Shown here: piece by piece, positions 34,524-44,304 of the stretch
How positions within the stretch are numbered: the first letter of the stretch is position 1
How the letters are laid out: each line of letters begins with the position of its first letter
From: Bifidobacterium lemurum
GTDB lineage: Bacteria; Actinomycetota; Actinomycetes; Actinomycetales; Bifidobacteriaceae
Reading direction: 5' to 3'
Assembly: GCF_014898175.1 (NCBI RefSeq)
Contig: NZ_CP062948.1
Location: forward strand, 2,852,001-2,916,000
DNA: 64,000 nt
Position numbers and translations under genes: made by a program
Notes under the pieces: generated by a model
What the model saw: only the letters and a program-made list of their open reading frames with translations
Told to the model about the DNA's origin: nothing
Database searches by the model: none

Positions 34524-37441
34524 TCTTCGTTCTGGCCGTGGCACATCTTGTACTTACGGCCGGAACCGCACGGGCATTCGGCGTTCTTGCCGGTGCCGGG
34601 ATAGGTCTTGCCGTCGGCCCACGGGGTCTTGAGCTCCTCGCTCTTCGGGCGCTTGTTGGCGGGCACCTTGCCTTCGGCGTGGCTGATCGGCGCGGGACCG
34701 ACGATCACGGGATTGCCGTTCTCGTCGCGGGTCACGTCGTCCGCCTCATCGCCCTCTTCGACGGCCTCGGCCGACTCGCCTTCGGTCGCTTCGCCGGACT
34801 CGGCCTCCGATTCATCGGACTCGGAAGAGACTTCGGCGGCCTCGATGCCTTCGCCGGCGGATTCGATGCCCAGCGCGGCCTCGGTGGCCTCGACGGCGGC
34901 GTCCTCGTCCTTCTCGGAGGTGAGGTCCTCGGTTTTGGCGACCTGCTGGACATCCACATGGAAGAGCAGCTGGACGCTTTCCTCCTTGATGGCCTCGACC
35001 ATGGAGTTGTACATCTGGAAGCCCTCGCGCTGGTATTCGACCAGCGGGTCGCGCTGGCCCATGCCGCGCAAGCCGATGCCGTCCTTGAGGTAGTCCATCT
35101 CGTAAAGGTGCTCGCGCCACTTGCGGTCGAGCACGGCGAGCACCACGCGGCGCTCCAGCTGGCGCAGTCCCTCTTCGCCGAGCAGTTCCTCGAACTTGGC
35201 GTACTGCTCCTTGGCGTCGTCCACGATCAGATCGCGCACGGCCTCGACGGCCTTGTCGCCCTTGAGCTTGCCCACGGCCTCCTTGGCGTCGTCCATCTCC
35301 ACCTTGGTGGGGATCACGGCGGCGAGGGCCTTGAACAGGCCTTCCCAATCCCAATCGGCCGGCTTGTCGGAGCCCTTGTTGGCGCCGCGCACGTAGGATT
35401 CGACGGTTTCGCTGATGAAGCGCTCGATATCGCCATGGATATCCTCGCCCTTGAGCACGGCCTGACGCTCGGCGTAGATCACCGTGCGCTGCTTGTTCAT
35501 CACGTCGTCGTACTTGAGCACGTTCTTGCGGATCTCGAAGTTCTGCGACTCGCGGGCCTTCTGCGCGGTGCGCACGCCCTTGGTGACGGACTTGGCGTGG
35601 ATCGGCTCGCCCTCCGGCATGCCCTTGGCCATGACCTGGGCCACCAGCTGGGTGTTGAACAGACGCATCAGGTCGTCTTCCAGCGACAGGTAGAAGCGGG
35701 ACTCGCCCGGATCTCCCTGACGGCCGGAACGGCCGCGCAGCTGGTTGTCGATACGGCGGGATTCGTGGCGTTCGGTGCCGAGCACGTACAGGCCGCCGAG
35801 TTCGGTGACCTCCTCATGCTCGTCCTTGACCTGGGCCTTGACCTCGTTGAGGGTGCCCGGCCAACGCTTCTCGTACTCCTCCGGAGTGTCCTCGGGCGAG
35901 TAGCCCTCGGCCTTGAGCTTGGCGTCCGCGAGGAACTCGACGTTGCCGCCGAGCATGATGTCGGTACCGCGGCCGGCCATGTTGGTGGCCACGGTGACGG
36001 CGCCCTTGCGTCCGGCGACCGCGACGACCGCGGCCTCCTTCTCATGCTGCTTGGCGTTGAGCACCTGATGCGGGATCTTCGCCACGTCGAGCAGCGAGGA
36101 GACGATCTCGGAGCTTTCCACGGAGGCGGTGCCGAGCAGCACCGGCTGGCCCTTGGCGTGGCGTCCGGCCACGTCCTTGATGATGGCGGCGAGCTTCTCC
36201 TTCTTGGTGCGGAAGATGAAGTCGTCCTGGTCCTTGCGGATCATCGGGCGGTTGGTGGGGATCGGCAGCACGCCCAGCTTGTAGGTGCTCATGAACTCGG
36301 CCGCCTCGGTTTCGGCGGTACCGGTCATGCCGGCGAGCTTGTCGTACATACGGAAGTAGTTCTGCAGGGTGATGGTGGCGAAGGTCTGGTTCTCGGCCTT
36401 GACCTCCACGCCTTCCTTCGCTTCGATGGCCTGGTGCAGGCCCTCGTTGTAGCGGCGGCCCGGCAGGATGCGGCCGGTGTGCTCGTCGACGATGAGCACC
36501 TCGCCGTGGGTCACCACGTAGTCGCGGTCGCGCAGGAAGAGCTCCTTGGCCTTGATCGCGTTGTTGAGATAGCCGATCAGCGCGGTGTTGGCCGGCTCGT
36601 ACAGGTTGTCGATGCCAAGGAAGTCCTCGATCTTGGTGATGCCCGGATCGAGGATGCCGACGACCTTCTTCTTCTCGTCGACCTCGTAGTCCTCGTCGCG
36701 CACCAGCTTGACGACGAGACGCGCGAACTGGCGGTACCAGCGGGTCACGTCGCCTTCGGCCGGGCCGGAGATGATCAACGGGGTGCGGGCCTCGTCGATG
36801 AGGATGGAGTCGACCTCGTCGACGATGGCGTAGTGGTGGCCGCGCTGCACCAGGTCGCCCTTCTCCCACGCCATGTTGTCGCGCAGATAGTCGAAGCCGA
36901 ATTCGTTGTTGGTGCCGTAGGTGATGTCGGCGTTGTACTGCTTGCGGCGCTCCGGCGGCTTCTGGTCGGTGATGATGCAGCCGACGTTCAGGCCGAGGAA
37001 GCGGTAGATGCGGCCCATGAGCTCGCTCTGGTAGCTGGCGAGATAGTCGTTGACGGTGACCACGTGCACGCCCTTGCCCTCGAGCGCGTTGAGGTAGCTC
37101 GGCAGGGTGGCGACCAGCGTCTTGCCTTCACCGGTTTTCATTTCGGCGATGTTGCCCCAGTGCAGGGCGGCGCCGCCCATCAGCTGCACGTCGAAGTGAC
37201 GCTGGCCGAGCGTGCGCTTGGACACCTCGCGCACGGTGGCGAAGGCCTCGGGCATGATGTCGTCCAGCTTCTTGCCGTTGTCGACCTGTTCCTTGAACTT
37301 CGCGGTCTGGGCCTTGAGCTCCTCGTCGGAGAGCGCGGAGATCTCCTCCTCCAACGCGTTGGTGGCCTTCGCCACGTTCTCAAGCTTCTTGATCTGTCGG
37401 CCTTCGCCCATGCGCAGGGCTTTGTCAACAATGTCTACCAC
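34520..37441 (-). CDS. secA: Preprotein translocase ATPase SecA
   Basis: The motor of the Sec translocon, driving unfolded preproteins through SecYEG. The 973 residues include the Walker A segment MKTGEGKT at 101-108 and the VNDYLA and [13 protein letters not shown] signatures. Helicase motifs TAGTEAAEF-like, [10 protein letters not shown] and [13 protein letters not shown] follow, then an acidic low-complexity stretch (about 845-915). It ends with the zinc-binding CxCx8C-type tail [14 protein letters not shown]. The start at 37441 agrees with the family. It is the housekeeping SecA. The 987-residue frame on the opposite strand is a composition artefact. Confidence 0.97.
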   Translation of the reverse strand: MVDIVDKALRMGEGRQIKKLENVAKATNALEEEISALSDEELKAQTAKFKEQVDNGKKLDDIMPEAFATVREVSKRTLGQRHFDVQLMGGAALHWGNIAEMKTGEGKTLVATLPSYLNALEGKGVHVVTVNDYLASYQSELMGRIYRFLGLNVGCIITDQKPPERRKQYNADITYGTNNEFGFDYLRDNMAWEKGDLVQRGHHYAIVDEVDSILIDEARTPLIISGPAEGDVTRWYRQFARLVVKLVRDEDYEVDEKKKVVGILDPGITKIEDFLGIDNLYEPANTALIGYLNNAIKAKELFLRDRDYVVTHGEVLIVDEHTGRILPGRRYNEGLHQAIEAKEGVEVKAENQTFATITLQNYFRMYDKLAGMTGTAETEAAEFMSTYKLGVLPIPTNRPMIRKDQDDFIFRTKKEKLAAIIKDVAGRHAKGQPVLLGTASVESSEIVSSLLDVAKIPHQVLNAKQHEKEAAVVAVAGRKGAVTVATNMAGRGTDIMLGGNVEFLADAKLKAEGYSPEDTPEEYEKRWPGTLNEVKAQVKDEHEEVTELGGLYVLGTERHESRRIDNQLRGRSGRQGDPGESRFYLSLEDDLMRLFNTQLVAQVMAKGMPEGEPIHAKSVTKGVRTAQKARESQNFEIRKNVLKYDDVMNKQRTVIYAERQAVLKGEDIHGDIERFISETVESYVRGANKGSDKPADWDWEGLFKALAAVIPTKVEMDDAKEAVGKLKGDKAVEAVRDLIVDDAKEQYAKFEELLGEEGLRQLERRVVLAVLDRKWREHLYEMDYLKDGIGLRGMGQRDPLVEYQREGFQMYNSMVEAIKEESVQLLFHVDVQQVAKTEDLTSEKDEDAAVEATEAALGIESAGEGIEAAEVSSESDESEAESGEATEGESAEAVEEGDEADDVTRDENGNPVIVGPAPISHAEGKVPANKRPKSEELKTPWADGKTYPGTGKNAECPCGSGRKYKMCHGQNEE

Positions 37442-37573
37442 GTGTCACTCCTCTGTCGTTCGTGTGGACCGTTACCGAGCATAGTCGCGTTTCCTCCATG
37501 ACACGACCTCACTTCGACCAAATTACGCAACTTTGTGCATATCCGACGGCCAGCCGTGCTGCCACAACGAAAA

Positions 37574-37601
37574 GCCCGCAATCCCAAACGGGACTGCGGG
37601 C
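37574..37601 (-). terminator. Rho-independent terminator of hpf
   Basis: GCCCGCAATCCC pairs with GGGACTGCGGGC (one mismatch) around an AAAC loop. On the minus strand TTTTC follows. It lies 28 bp beyond the hpf stop. Confidence 0.75.
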
Positions 37602-37628
37602 CAGCGATCAGACTATCGACGGAGCGTC

Positions 37629-38282
37629 TTACTGAATGTTCTCCGGAGTGTCGATCTCGAACACGCCGTAGCTCCAGCCGTGACGGTGGTACACCACGGA
37701 CGGACGGTTGGTCTCCTTGTTCACGAACAGGAAGAAGTCATGTCCGATAAGCTCCATCTCATACAGCGCCTCGTCGATGCTCATCGGCTCCGCGATATGC
37801 AGCTTGCGGCGGATGACGATCGGCGTGTCCCCAACCTGGACCTCCACCGACTCGCCCGGACCGAGATCCGAGGCGACGGCGGCCTCCGGGCTGTTGTTCG
37901 GCTCCTCCTCCGGCTCTTCCACCGCGACGGGAGCGACCTCGCCCAAATCGACCGGCAGCGGATTCGAGTATCCGCGACGATGGTCCTTGCGGCGGTCGCG
38001 CGTGCGGCGCAGACGCAGGGTCAGCTTGTCCAAAGCCATATCCAGCGCGCTGAACTCATCGGTGCTGGAAGCCTCGGCGCGCACCACGGTACGACCGGCG
38101 ATGATGGTGATTTCCACCCGCTTGGCGGTATCCGCCTGACGGGGGTTGCCCTCATGCGTCAGCACGATCTGCGCGCGCTGGGCGTCGGGGGCGATAGCGG
38201 TCACACGATTCATCTTGCTTTCGACGACATCACGGAACCTTTGCTTGATCTGCGTGTGGCGTCCGGTAACGACGATTTCCAT
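37629..38282 (-). CDS. hpf: Long-form ribosome hibernation promoting factor
   Basis: It binds the decoding site of idle 30S subunits and, in the long form, dimerises ribosomes. The N-terminal S30AE domain begins MEIVVTGRHTQIKQRFRDVV and covers about 1-100. An acidic linker (about 120-155) leads to a C-terminal dimerisation domain (about 160-217) with EALYEMELIGHDFFLFVNKET. Length 217 fits long HPF. The start at 38282 is the conserved N-terminus. It lies upstream of secA in the same orientation, a common actinobacterial order. Confidence 0.93.
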   Translation of the reverse strand: MEIVVTGRHTQIKQRFRDVVESKMNRVTAIAPDAQRAQIVLTHEGNPRQADTAKRVEITIIAGRTVVRAEASSTDEFSALDMALDKLTLRLRRTRDRRKDHRRGYSNPLPVDLGEVAPVAVEEPEEEPNNSPEAAVASDLGPGESVEVQVGDTPIVIRRKLHIAEPMSIDEALYEMELIGHDFFLFVNKETNRPSVVYHRHGWSYGVFEIDTPENIQ

Positions 38283-38445
38283 GTGGACCTCCCTTGACTC
38301 AAGCGGTTGCCCGCTATATGTGTTCCGAACAGCGTCATCACCGCTCGGGTACGCCCCATTGTACCCAACCGATGCGCGAACGACGGGAAAACGCGCGGGA
38401 AGTTTTCCCAAAGATCATGGCGCGTCGATATTCCCTATCCACTGG

Positions 38446-38451
38446 TATAGT
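38446..38451 (+). promoter_or_regulatory. rnpB promoter -10 element TATAGT
   Basis: TATAGT, preceded by TGG (extended -10 like), lies 10 bp before the first paired base of the RNase P RNA. The -35 region is weak. Confidence 0.55.
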
Positions 38452-38460
38452 TGTGCATTT

Positions 38461-38826
38461 GAGACCTCTTGATGGCCGCGGCCGTGATCTTCATTGGGAT
38501 CGGCTGAGGAACTTCCGGGCTCCACAGAGCACGATGGCGGATAACGTCCGCCCAGGGCGACCTGAGAGATAGCGCAACAGAGAACAGACCGCCCGTCCTC
38601 GACGGGTAAGGGTGAAACGGCGGTGTAAGAGACCACCGGGGACCTGGTAACAGGGACCGCATGGCAAGCCTCATCGGGAGCAAGGCCAAGCAGATGACGG
38701 CAAGGGCTGCTCGCCCGTGTCATCGGGTAGGCTGCTAGAGCCTGACGGCGACGTCAGGTCGAGATGGATGGCCATCCGCGCGCGTTTCGGCGCGCGTGAC
38801 AGAACCCGGGGTATAAGAGGTCTCAC
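38461..38826 (+). ncRNA. rnpB: RNase P RNA, class A
   Basis: The catalytic RNA that trims tRNA 5' leaders. The ends pair as helix P1, GAGACCTCTT with AAGAGGTCTC. The universal core elements are present: GAGGAACTTCCGGGCTCCAC near the 5' part, GAGAGATAGCGCAACAGAGA-like mid region, and ACAGAACCCGGGGTATA near the 3' end. The extent of about 366 nt is set by P1. It is divergent from hpf, and a long non-coding stretch follows. Confidence 0.92.
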
Positions 38827-39118
38827 TTTCCTCCCCCATCCCACGCTTTTGCCGGCGGGACATATCCGCAACGAACCCGCCGCGTATCATCCCAATCACC
38901 TCCAACCTCGCCCATACCGCCGCAGACCCATCCCAACAAATCCCGCCGCACGGCCCCAATCACTCCTCCTCCATCCATATCCACCCCTCTTCCAGCCATA
39001 TCCACCCATCTCCACCCACGCGCACCATGCCCAGCCCCTCCTCCACCCACGCGCGTCACGCTCAACCGTCTCCACCCGCATACGGCGCTTTCCGACCAGA
39101 CGCGGCCAACCACCTCGA
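38827..39118. other. Non-coding stretch with a C-rich, G-poor tract
   Basis: No supportable gene. From about 38930 to 39080 the plus strand is dominated by C, T and A, with many TCCACCC and CCATATCCAC repeats. This strand asymmetry explains several spurious frames. Confidence 0.6.
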
Positions 39119-39232
39119 AACGTCGTCGACTTCGCAGTTCAACGAAGGGTGTGCGAAATTTGCGACGTTTGAGGGACGCCGAACGTCGTGGATTTCGCAC
39201 AAGGTCCGTCGAACTGCGAAATCCACGACGTT
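39119..39232. repeat. Palindromic repeat element, copy 1
   Basis: A roughly 114-bp element whose two outer 41-bp halves are imperfect inverted copies of each other. It also contains a perfect 18-bp inverted repeat, AACGTCGTGGATTTCGCA with its complement, in the right half. A second copy lies at 40500-40611 in the same orientation. MITE-like or an extragenic palindromic repeat; no transposase nearby. Confidence 0.85.
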
Positions 39233-39378
39233 CCAGCCTCGCCGGCATCACATGTTCAGACACACGGGTCGAAACTTCGAGCTCTACGCCACCTCAGTCC
39301 TCGGCTTGGCCACCTGCATCACGGCAGGTGTGGATCGTTCGGACCGTCCACGCGTCGCCCTTTCAACGGTGATGAAAC

Positions 39379-40365
39379 CTATGCCTGACGCTCGTACAAC
39401 GAATACCGCATATCCGCGTGCGGAACCTCCGCCCGCTCAAGTTTCATCACCAGTGATGTCCGATCGACCACCTCATGGTGAAACACACGCACAATCTCAT
39501 GGACTCCCGCCCGTCGCAACCCCATCTCCCGAGAGCGTTCATTGGAGACCAGCTCAGCGACGGTTCTGTCCCGCGTCATCGAGCCGTCTACGTACTTGCG
39601 CACGCCGTCGTATTCCAGAACGACGATTCTCCCATCCGGACAATGCCACACGTAATCCACACGATACTGGTTTATGGGATTATCCGGATCCACGAACACA
39701 TGCTGCAGCTCGGGAATCGCAAACCCCTCCTCGATAATCACCGCCCTGCACAACGACTCCCCACCGTTTTCGCTGAGCGGATCGGCATAATGCAACAAAC
39801 GGAACACCGGTCCGCACGCATCCTTCTTGCCGTCGCATACCGCCACTATCTCGTCTTCCGTGACCAGCTGGCGGCGGAATGCGGAATCGAACAACGCCAA
39901 CGCGAACATGAAAGGCATCGATAATCCGCAGTCGACCAACGTGCGCGCCACGGTGGTGACATGAATCTTCTGCCCGCGGTACAGGACTTCCTGTGTGGGA
40001 ATCGATGGCATATATATGCGTCGCAGCTTTCGATATCCTTTGACGCTATGGCAGGACCCTTGCGTGGCTATAGTCACCGCGCCATCATCATGAAGGGACC
40101 AGGAATGGTCGATTCCCAACATCGCCGCAGCGCTCAAACCGGCGAAGACCCACTGGGTATGCCGCCTCGCCAACGAGGCTACGACATGCTGCGTCTTCTC
40201 CACCGCGTTAAGCCCGTTCCAATATTCAGCACGCGCATATAGGGTGCGATACGGGCACACCGCCTCGCCCGACTTCACCCGGCGCCTGAGTTTCGCACGC
40301 GTCGTGTCGTCCTCTCCGACGACGCACCGTCCGGCCTTTTCGGCATCCGCAAACAGCTCGTTCAT
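39379..40365 (-). CDS. AbiEi-like/DUF559-like protein (winged helix plus nuclease-like C-terminus)
   Basis: A 328-residue protein of a type common and variable in actinobacteria. The N-terminal 150 residues resemble the winged-helix/regulator part of AbiEi-type antitoxins (VFAGLSAAAMLGI, then VTTVARTLVDCG at about 136-147). The C-terminal part has a PD-(D/E)XK-like pattern: ESLCRAVIIEEGF, then YRVDYVW, then VVLEYDGVRKY (about 206-262). It could be a vsr/DUF559-type endonuclease. No AbiEii toxin partner is beside it. It lies between two copies of a palindromic repeat, so it may be a mobile or exchangeable cargo. Function not established. Confidence 0.75.
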   Translation of the reverse strand: MNELFADAEKAGRCVVGEDDTTRAKLRRRVKSGEAVCPYRTLYARAEYWNGLNAVEKTQHVVASLARRHTQWVFAGLSAAAMLGIDHSWSLHDDGAVTIATQGSCHSVKGYRKLRRIYMPSIPTQEVLYRGQKIHVTTVARTLVDCGLSMPFMFALALFDSAFRRQLVTEDEIVAVCDGKKDACGPVFRLLHYADPLSENGGESLCRAVIIEEGFAIPELQHVFVDPDNPINQYRVDYVWHCPDGRIVVLEYDGVRKYVDGSMTRDRTVAELVSNERSREMGLRRAGVHEIVRVFHHEVVDRTSLVMKLERAEVPHADMRYSLYERQA

Positions 40366-40737
40366 GTTCAGACCTCTTTATCCGAATAGTTGTGATGAAC
40401 CGCAACCACAACGTCCCTTTGCGCGCATCCTCTCCGTCGAGTCGCAACCGGCCTCATCCTGGTTGACGATAGTGGTGCGTCACCATCCCTCACATCCAAT
40501 GTCGTAAACTTCGCAGTTCAACGAAGGGTGTGCGAAATCGACGACGTTTGAGGGACGTCGAACGTCGTGGATTTCGCACAAGGTCCGTCGAACTGCGAAA
40601 TCCACGACGTTCCAGTCCGCCATATGCGTCGGCCATGGCCATCCGCCGGATGATGGCGACGAGAGACACCTGCCATGTGCAGCGTCCAGACCCTCCGACG
40701 GTTGATGGCAGAGAAGGACGCATTAGGGTTGTGCGGT
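40366..40737. other. Intergenic region with palindromic repeat, no gene
   Basis: It holds the promoter region of the AbiEi-like gene, repeat copy 2 and about 125 bp of unremarkable sequence before the recX stop. I see no gene. Confidence 0.6.
40500..40611. repeat. Palindromic repeat element, copy 2
   Basis: Nearly identical to copy 1 over its whole length, with only a few base differences in the centre and at the left edge. Same orientation, so the two copies form direct repeats about 1.4 kb apart around the AbiEi-like gene. Confidence 0.85.
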
Positions 40738-41739
40738 TCAGGTGAAGAGTTCGGCGGCTACGGCGCGTAGGGTTTCCGGATTGTGGCCTTTGCGACCCCC
40801 TGCGCTCCAGAAGCGGCGTTTGCGTGTTTGTGGTTCGAAACCGCGGGTTTTACGTGCGACGGAACGTCCCAATTCCCATGCCGATTCCTCGAACACGCCG
40901 CTGGATTCGGCTTCGGCGCAGACATGCTCGGCCATGGAGCGGCTTACGCCTTTGCGGACCAGCTCCATCATGGTGCCCCGCCGGCCCATCATACGGCCCG
41001 CACAGTAACGCACCGCCGACTGGGCATAGGCTTCGTCGTCAAGCAGCTGCACGCGGGTGAGCCGTTCGATGACCTCGTCGACGATTCCGTCCGCGTATCC
41101 CTTGTCAAGCAGGCGGGTACGCAACGCACCCGACGCGCGGGGAGCCGCGTCGAGCAGACGCAATGCCGCCTCGCGGCAGGCATCGAGATCCAGTCCGTCC
41201 ACCTCGTCGCCGGCGCACGCGACGGACGGGCGCGCCGAATGTCTCCGCACACCCGAATCGGCACAGGTGAGAGGCTCGGCAAAGCCATGGCGGCCGGTCG
41301 ACGAGTGACGGCTAGTCGACGCATGACGGTCAGCCGACATACGACGATCAGTCAAAGCGGAACCATCAACAACGACACGACCGCCATCCACAGTGCAGAT
41401 GTTTCGACGGCCGGACGAAACGGAACAATCGACCAAGACGGGATCATCAGCCATGACACGACCACCGTCCACGGCACCACTGTCGGACACAACACGAACG
41501 TCGGCCGAGACGGAACCATCGGCCAAAACATGGCCGTCCTCCAAGACACGACCGCCATCCACAACGCAGCCGCCTGTGCGACGGCCGGTCGAGACGGAAC
41601 TGTCGACCGAGGCGGGTCTGTCGGACAGGACGCGGTCGCCAGCAGGGCGACGGCCGGTCTGGGCATGGCGGGCGACGTCCGCTTCGGATACCGGAATCGC
41701 CACGCCATGCTCAGCCAGAAACGCTTCCGCGCCAATCAT
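40738..41739 (-). CDS. recX: RecX regulatory protein with a repetitive N-terminal extension
   Basis: RecX binds and limits RecA filaments. The conserved three-helix-repeat domain is the C-terminal half, from about residue 178 (LDLDACREAALRLLDAAPRA) through LLDDEAYAQSAVRYC to the end. Residues about 30-160 form a low-complexity region with repeated VDGGRV, DGSVSA and SGRR-like units that RecX normally lacks. The gene follows recA by 45 bp on the same strand, the usual recA-recX operon. The start ATG at 41739 may be too far upstream, but no good internal start removes the repeats without also trimming the frame. Confidence 0.85.
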   Translation of the reverse strand: MIGAEAFLAEHGVAIPVSEADVARHAQTGRRPAGDRVLSDRPASVDSSVSTGRRTGGCVVDGGRVLEDGHVLADGSVSADVRVVSDSGAVDGGRVMADDPVLVDCSVSSGRRNICTVDGGRVVVDGSALTDRRMSADRHASTSRHSSTGRHGFAEPLTCADSGVRRHSARPSVACAGDEVDGLDLDACREAALRLLDAAPRASGALRTRLLDKGYADGIVDEVIERLTRVQLLDDEAYAQSAVRYCAGRMMGRRGTMMELVRKGVSRSMAEHVCAEAESSGVFEESAWELGRSVARKTRGFEPQTRKRRFWSAGGRKGHNPETLRAVAAELFT

Positions 41740-41784
41740 GCGAACCCACCTCCGTGAAGAGTGTGAATCATCTACGAAGACTCG

Positions 41785-42963
41785 CTACTTCGCGGCCTTC
41801 GACGATTTCGAACCGGTCGCGTTCGTTTCGCTCGCCGCGGGCGATTCACCGCCCTTGGCGGCTTCGGCGGCCGTCTTGGTGGCCTCGTCCTCGGCGAACT
41901 GGTCGGTCGGTTCGATCAGCCCGAACTCCATCTTGACCTTGTTCTCGATCTCCTCGGTGACGGCCGGATTGTCCTTGAGGAACCTGCGCACGTTCTCGCG
42001 GCCCTGCCCCAGCTGATCGCCTTCGTAGGTGAACCAGGAACCGGATTTCTTGACCACGCCCACCTGAATGGCCATATCGAGCACGGACCCCTCGCGGGAG
42101 ATGCCCTCGCCGTACAGCACATCGAATTCGGCGGATTTGAAAGGCGGCGCCATCTTGTTCTTGACCACCTTGACGCGCGTGCGGTTGCCCACGGCCTCCT
42201 CGCCGTTCTTCAAGGTCTGCACGCGACGGATGTCGAGACGCACGGATGAGTAGAACTTCAGCGCCTTGCCGCCGGTGGTGGTTTCGGGATTGCCGAAGAA
42301 CACGCCGATCTTCTCGCGCAGCTGGTTGATGAAGATGGCGGTGGTGCCGGCCTGTGCGAGCGCGCCGGTCATTTTGCGCAGCGCCTGGCTCATCAGACGG
42401 GCCTGCAGACCGACATGGCTGTCGCCCATCTCGCCCTCGATCTCCGCCTTGGGCACCAAGGCGGCCACGGAATCGATGACGATGATGTCGAGCGCGCCGG
42501 AGCGGATCAGCATATCGGAGATCTCCAACGCCTGTTCGCCGTTGTCGGGCTGGGAGACGATCAGTGAATCGGTGTCGACGCCGAGTTTGCGCGCGTACAC
42601 CGGATCGAGCGCATGCTCGGCGTCGATGAAGGCCGCCACTCCCCCGTTACGCTGCGCGTTGGCGACCGCGTGGAGCGCCAACGTGGTTTTGCCGGAGGAT
42701 TCCGGCCCGTAGATCTCCACGATGCGGCCACGGGGTAGGCCGCCGATGCCGAGGGCCATGTCAAGGGCCAGAGAGCCGGTGGGGATGACTTCGACGTCCT
42801 GTTCGACGCGATCGCCCAAACGCATGGCCGAACCTTTGCCGAAATTCTTCTCCACCTGCGCCAGCGCGGTGTCAAGCGCGGCTTTGCGCAGGGGATCGAG
42901 TTCGGGCTTGGCGGAGTTCCCGCCTGTTGCCTCCTGCACGGTGGGCTTCGTCTGCTGTGCCAT
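41785..42963 (-). CDS. recA: Recombinase RecA
   Basis: The strand-exchange and SOS co-protease protein. In its 392 residues the Walker A GPESSGKT is at 86-93. Other landmarks are [29 protein letters not shown] and the DNA-binding loop region [21 protein letters not shown]. The C-terminal tail is Lys/Ser-rich. The start at 42963 is set by GAAGGAGG. A LexA box and promoter lie about 200 bp upstream. Confidence 0.98.
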   Translation of the reverse strand: MAQQTKPTVQEATGGNSAKPELDPLRKAALDTALAQVEKNFGKGSAMRLGDRVEQDVEVIPTGSLALDMALGIGGLPRGRIVEIYGPESSGKTTLALHAVANAQRNGGVAAFIDAEHALDPVYARKLGVDTDSLIVSQPDNGEQALEISDMLIRSGALDIIVIDSVAALVPKAEIEGEMGDSHVGLQARLMSQALRKMTGALAQAGTTAIFINQLREKIGVFFGNPETTTGGKALKFYSSVRLDIRRVQTLKNGEEAVGNRTRVKVVKNKMAPPFKSAEFDVLYGEGISREGSVLDMAIQVGVVKKSGSWFTYEGDQLGQGRENVRRFLKDNPAVTEEIENKVKMEFGLIEPTDQFAEDEATKTAAEAAKGGESPAASETNATGSKSSKAAK

Positions 42964-43164
42964 GATGGCCTCCTTCATCGTCGTGCGGCGAATACGTCAT
43001 TCCACCGTATGGGTGTTATGTCGCGTAAGGCAAGCGGAATCGACCTATGTGGTCCGAGCCTCCGCCCCGCGCGACCCCGACCGGCGATTTTCCTTGTCAT
43101 AGCAAGGTTTTCGCATCGGTCGGCGCAAACCCACTCGCCGAGTCTGCCGTCGTCACTGCGGACC

Positions 43165-43194
43165 ACTATACCCCCAGATACGAACATTTGTTCG
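43165..43194 (-). promoter_or_regulatory. recA promoter with LexA (SOS) box
   Basis: CGAACATTTGTTCG at 43181-43194 is a perfect palindrome of the Gram-positive/actinobacterial SOS-box type. The minus-strand -10 TATAGT (43165-43170) is spaced so that the -35 falls within the LexA box (about 43188-43193), so LexA would block polymerase. Confidence 0.8.
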
Positions 43195-43240
43195 ATTTTT
43201 CGAAAGGACACGCCGACATCCCAGTCGGCGCGTCACGAAT

Positions 43241-43329
43241 CCCGCTCCCGCACAGACGCGACGCATCGCGCTATGGCCTTGTCGCTAGCGTCCGCCAGCG
43301 GCCCGCTCCCGCACAGACGCGACGCATCG
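43241..43329. repeat. 28-bp direct repeat, period 61 bp
   Basis: Identical copies at 43241-43268 and 43302-43329, beginning CCCGCTCCCGCACAGACGCG. Located upstream of recA and beyond the LexA box. Function unknown. Confidence 0.8.
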
Positions 43330-43396
43330 GAAACCAAATCGCATGGACGCCACTCCGTCCAGGTGACGACAACGGCCACCGCGCCAACGCGCCATA

Positions 43397-43639
43397 CTAT
43401 CGTCCGGAAGCATACGGCATCGGCGGTGCGTTATGATCCCTGCCCCACCGCTCGCCGTCCGGCACCTCCATCTGGTCGCACAGCACGTTCCATATCGTGC
43501 GGGGCTCCTCACCGGCCTCCAACGCCTCGACCACGGTCATGCCGCCCAGACGGTCCAGCCGCTGGTCGCGCGACAGACTACGGCCATAGACACGCCCGAA
43601 CACCTCTTCGAGCAATTCCCAGAATTCCCGTTCCCGCAT
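43397..43639 (-). CDS. DUF3046 family protein
   Basis: An 80-residue protein whose pattern MREREFWELLEEVFG, then DRLGGMTVVEALEAG, then IWNVLC matches DUF3046, a small family found next to recA in actinobacteria. The start at 43639 is the family N-terminus; the ATG at 43660 would add seven residues. Function unknown. It lies between clgR-like and recA. Confidence 0.85.
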   Translation of the reverse strand: MREREFWELLEEVFGRVYGRSLSRDQRLDRLGGMTVVEALEAGEEPRTIWNVLCDQMEVPDGERWGRDHNAPPMPYASGR

Positions 43640-43731
43640 AACAGACCAATCTACCGCCATGCCCCAAACATGACAACGCCCGGCCCGCATCCGACAAAAC
43701 GCGGATACGGGCCGGGCTCGACCGATACGCC

Positions 43732-44241
43732 TTACGCGCCGGCCTCTTCGAGATGGTCGGCGACCATGCGCAGCATCTGCGCGGTGCTCACGCCCAGCGC
43801 TTCGGAGATGGAGGTGAGCAGCTCGGAGCTGGCCTCCTTCTGCCCACGTTCCACCTCGGAGAGGTATCCCAGCGACACGCCGGCCTTCTCGCTGACCTCG
43901 CGCAGGGTCTTATGGTCGCGCGTGCGCAGGTCGCGCAGCACCTGACCGATGGCCTCGCGCAGCGACAACCGCTCGTTCGCTTTGGATTCCTCACGGACTC
44001 GCGCGGTGGAGCGCGGCTTGACGTCGGCGTCCTCCTCCTGCCACATCCGAGTGAGCGCCGCCTGGCGTTCGTCCTTGGCCTTCTTGGCGGCGCGCGCCTT
44101 GATCACCTGCTGTTGCGCGAACATCACCGCGCGGCGCTGGGCCGGGGTCAGCTCGCGCATGCGCGCGGTGCCCGGACGCACCATAGCCGGCGCCGCGGCG
44201 CGAATCTCCACTTGCTGTTCGTTGCGGGTCAGCGTCTCCAT
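43732..44241 (-). CDS. clgR: XRE-family regulator, ClgR-like
   Basis: A 169-residue DNA-binding protein with a long basic N-terminal extension (about 1-88, helical, [20 protein letters not shown]) and a Cro/CI helix-turn-helix at about 90-155. The HTH segment is [20 protein letters not shown] followed by [12 protein letters not shown]. In actinobacteria the XRE regulator at this position between cinA and recA is ClgR, an activator of clp protease genes. The long N-terminal extension is unusual. The gene symbol rests on context and HTH pattern. The start at 44241 has AAGGGA upstream. Confidence 0.78.
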   Translation of the reverse strand: METLTRNEQQVEIRAAAPAMVRPGTARMRELTPAQRRAVMFAQQQVIKARAAKKAKDERQAALTRMWQEEDADVKPRSTARVREESKANERLSLREAIGQVLRDLRTRDHKTLREVSEKAGVSLGYLSEVERGQKEASSELLTSISEALGVSTAQMLRMVADHLEEAGA

Positions 44242-44304
44242 AATTCCATCCCTTGCGTCGTGTATCGGAACATCTACTCTTGTCAACACGACGTCACCGG
44301 GTTT

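Larger units (their letters stand above)
42964..43396. other. recA leader and intergenic region
   Basis: No supportable gene. It contains a long recA leader, the LexA box and promoter at 43165-43194, and a 28-bp direct repeat at 43241-43329. Confidence 0.6.

Noticed and set aside
34538..37501. 987-residue open frame on the plus strand opposite secA
   Set aside because: Fully antisense to a clear SecA. Its Leu/Val/His/Gly-rich composition reflects codon bias of high-GC DNA, and no domain is recognisable.
39027..39737. Open frames over the C-rich tract and palindromic repeat
   Set aside because: They run through the repeat and antisense to the AbiEi-like gene, and the sequence is low complexity. 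Similar frames arise wherever this repeat occurs.
39119..40611. Palindromic repeats considered as a CRISPR array
   Set aside because: Only two copies, 1.4 kb apart, with a gene between and no spacers or cas genes.
43009..43436. Plus-strand frames upstream of recA
   Set aside because: They cover the recA leader, LexA box and direct repeats, and have no ribosome site or recognisable domain.
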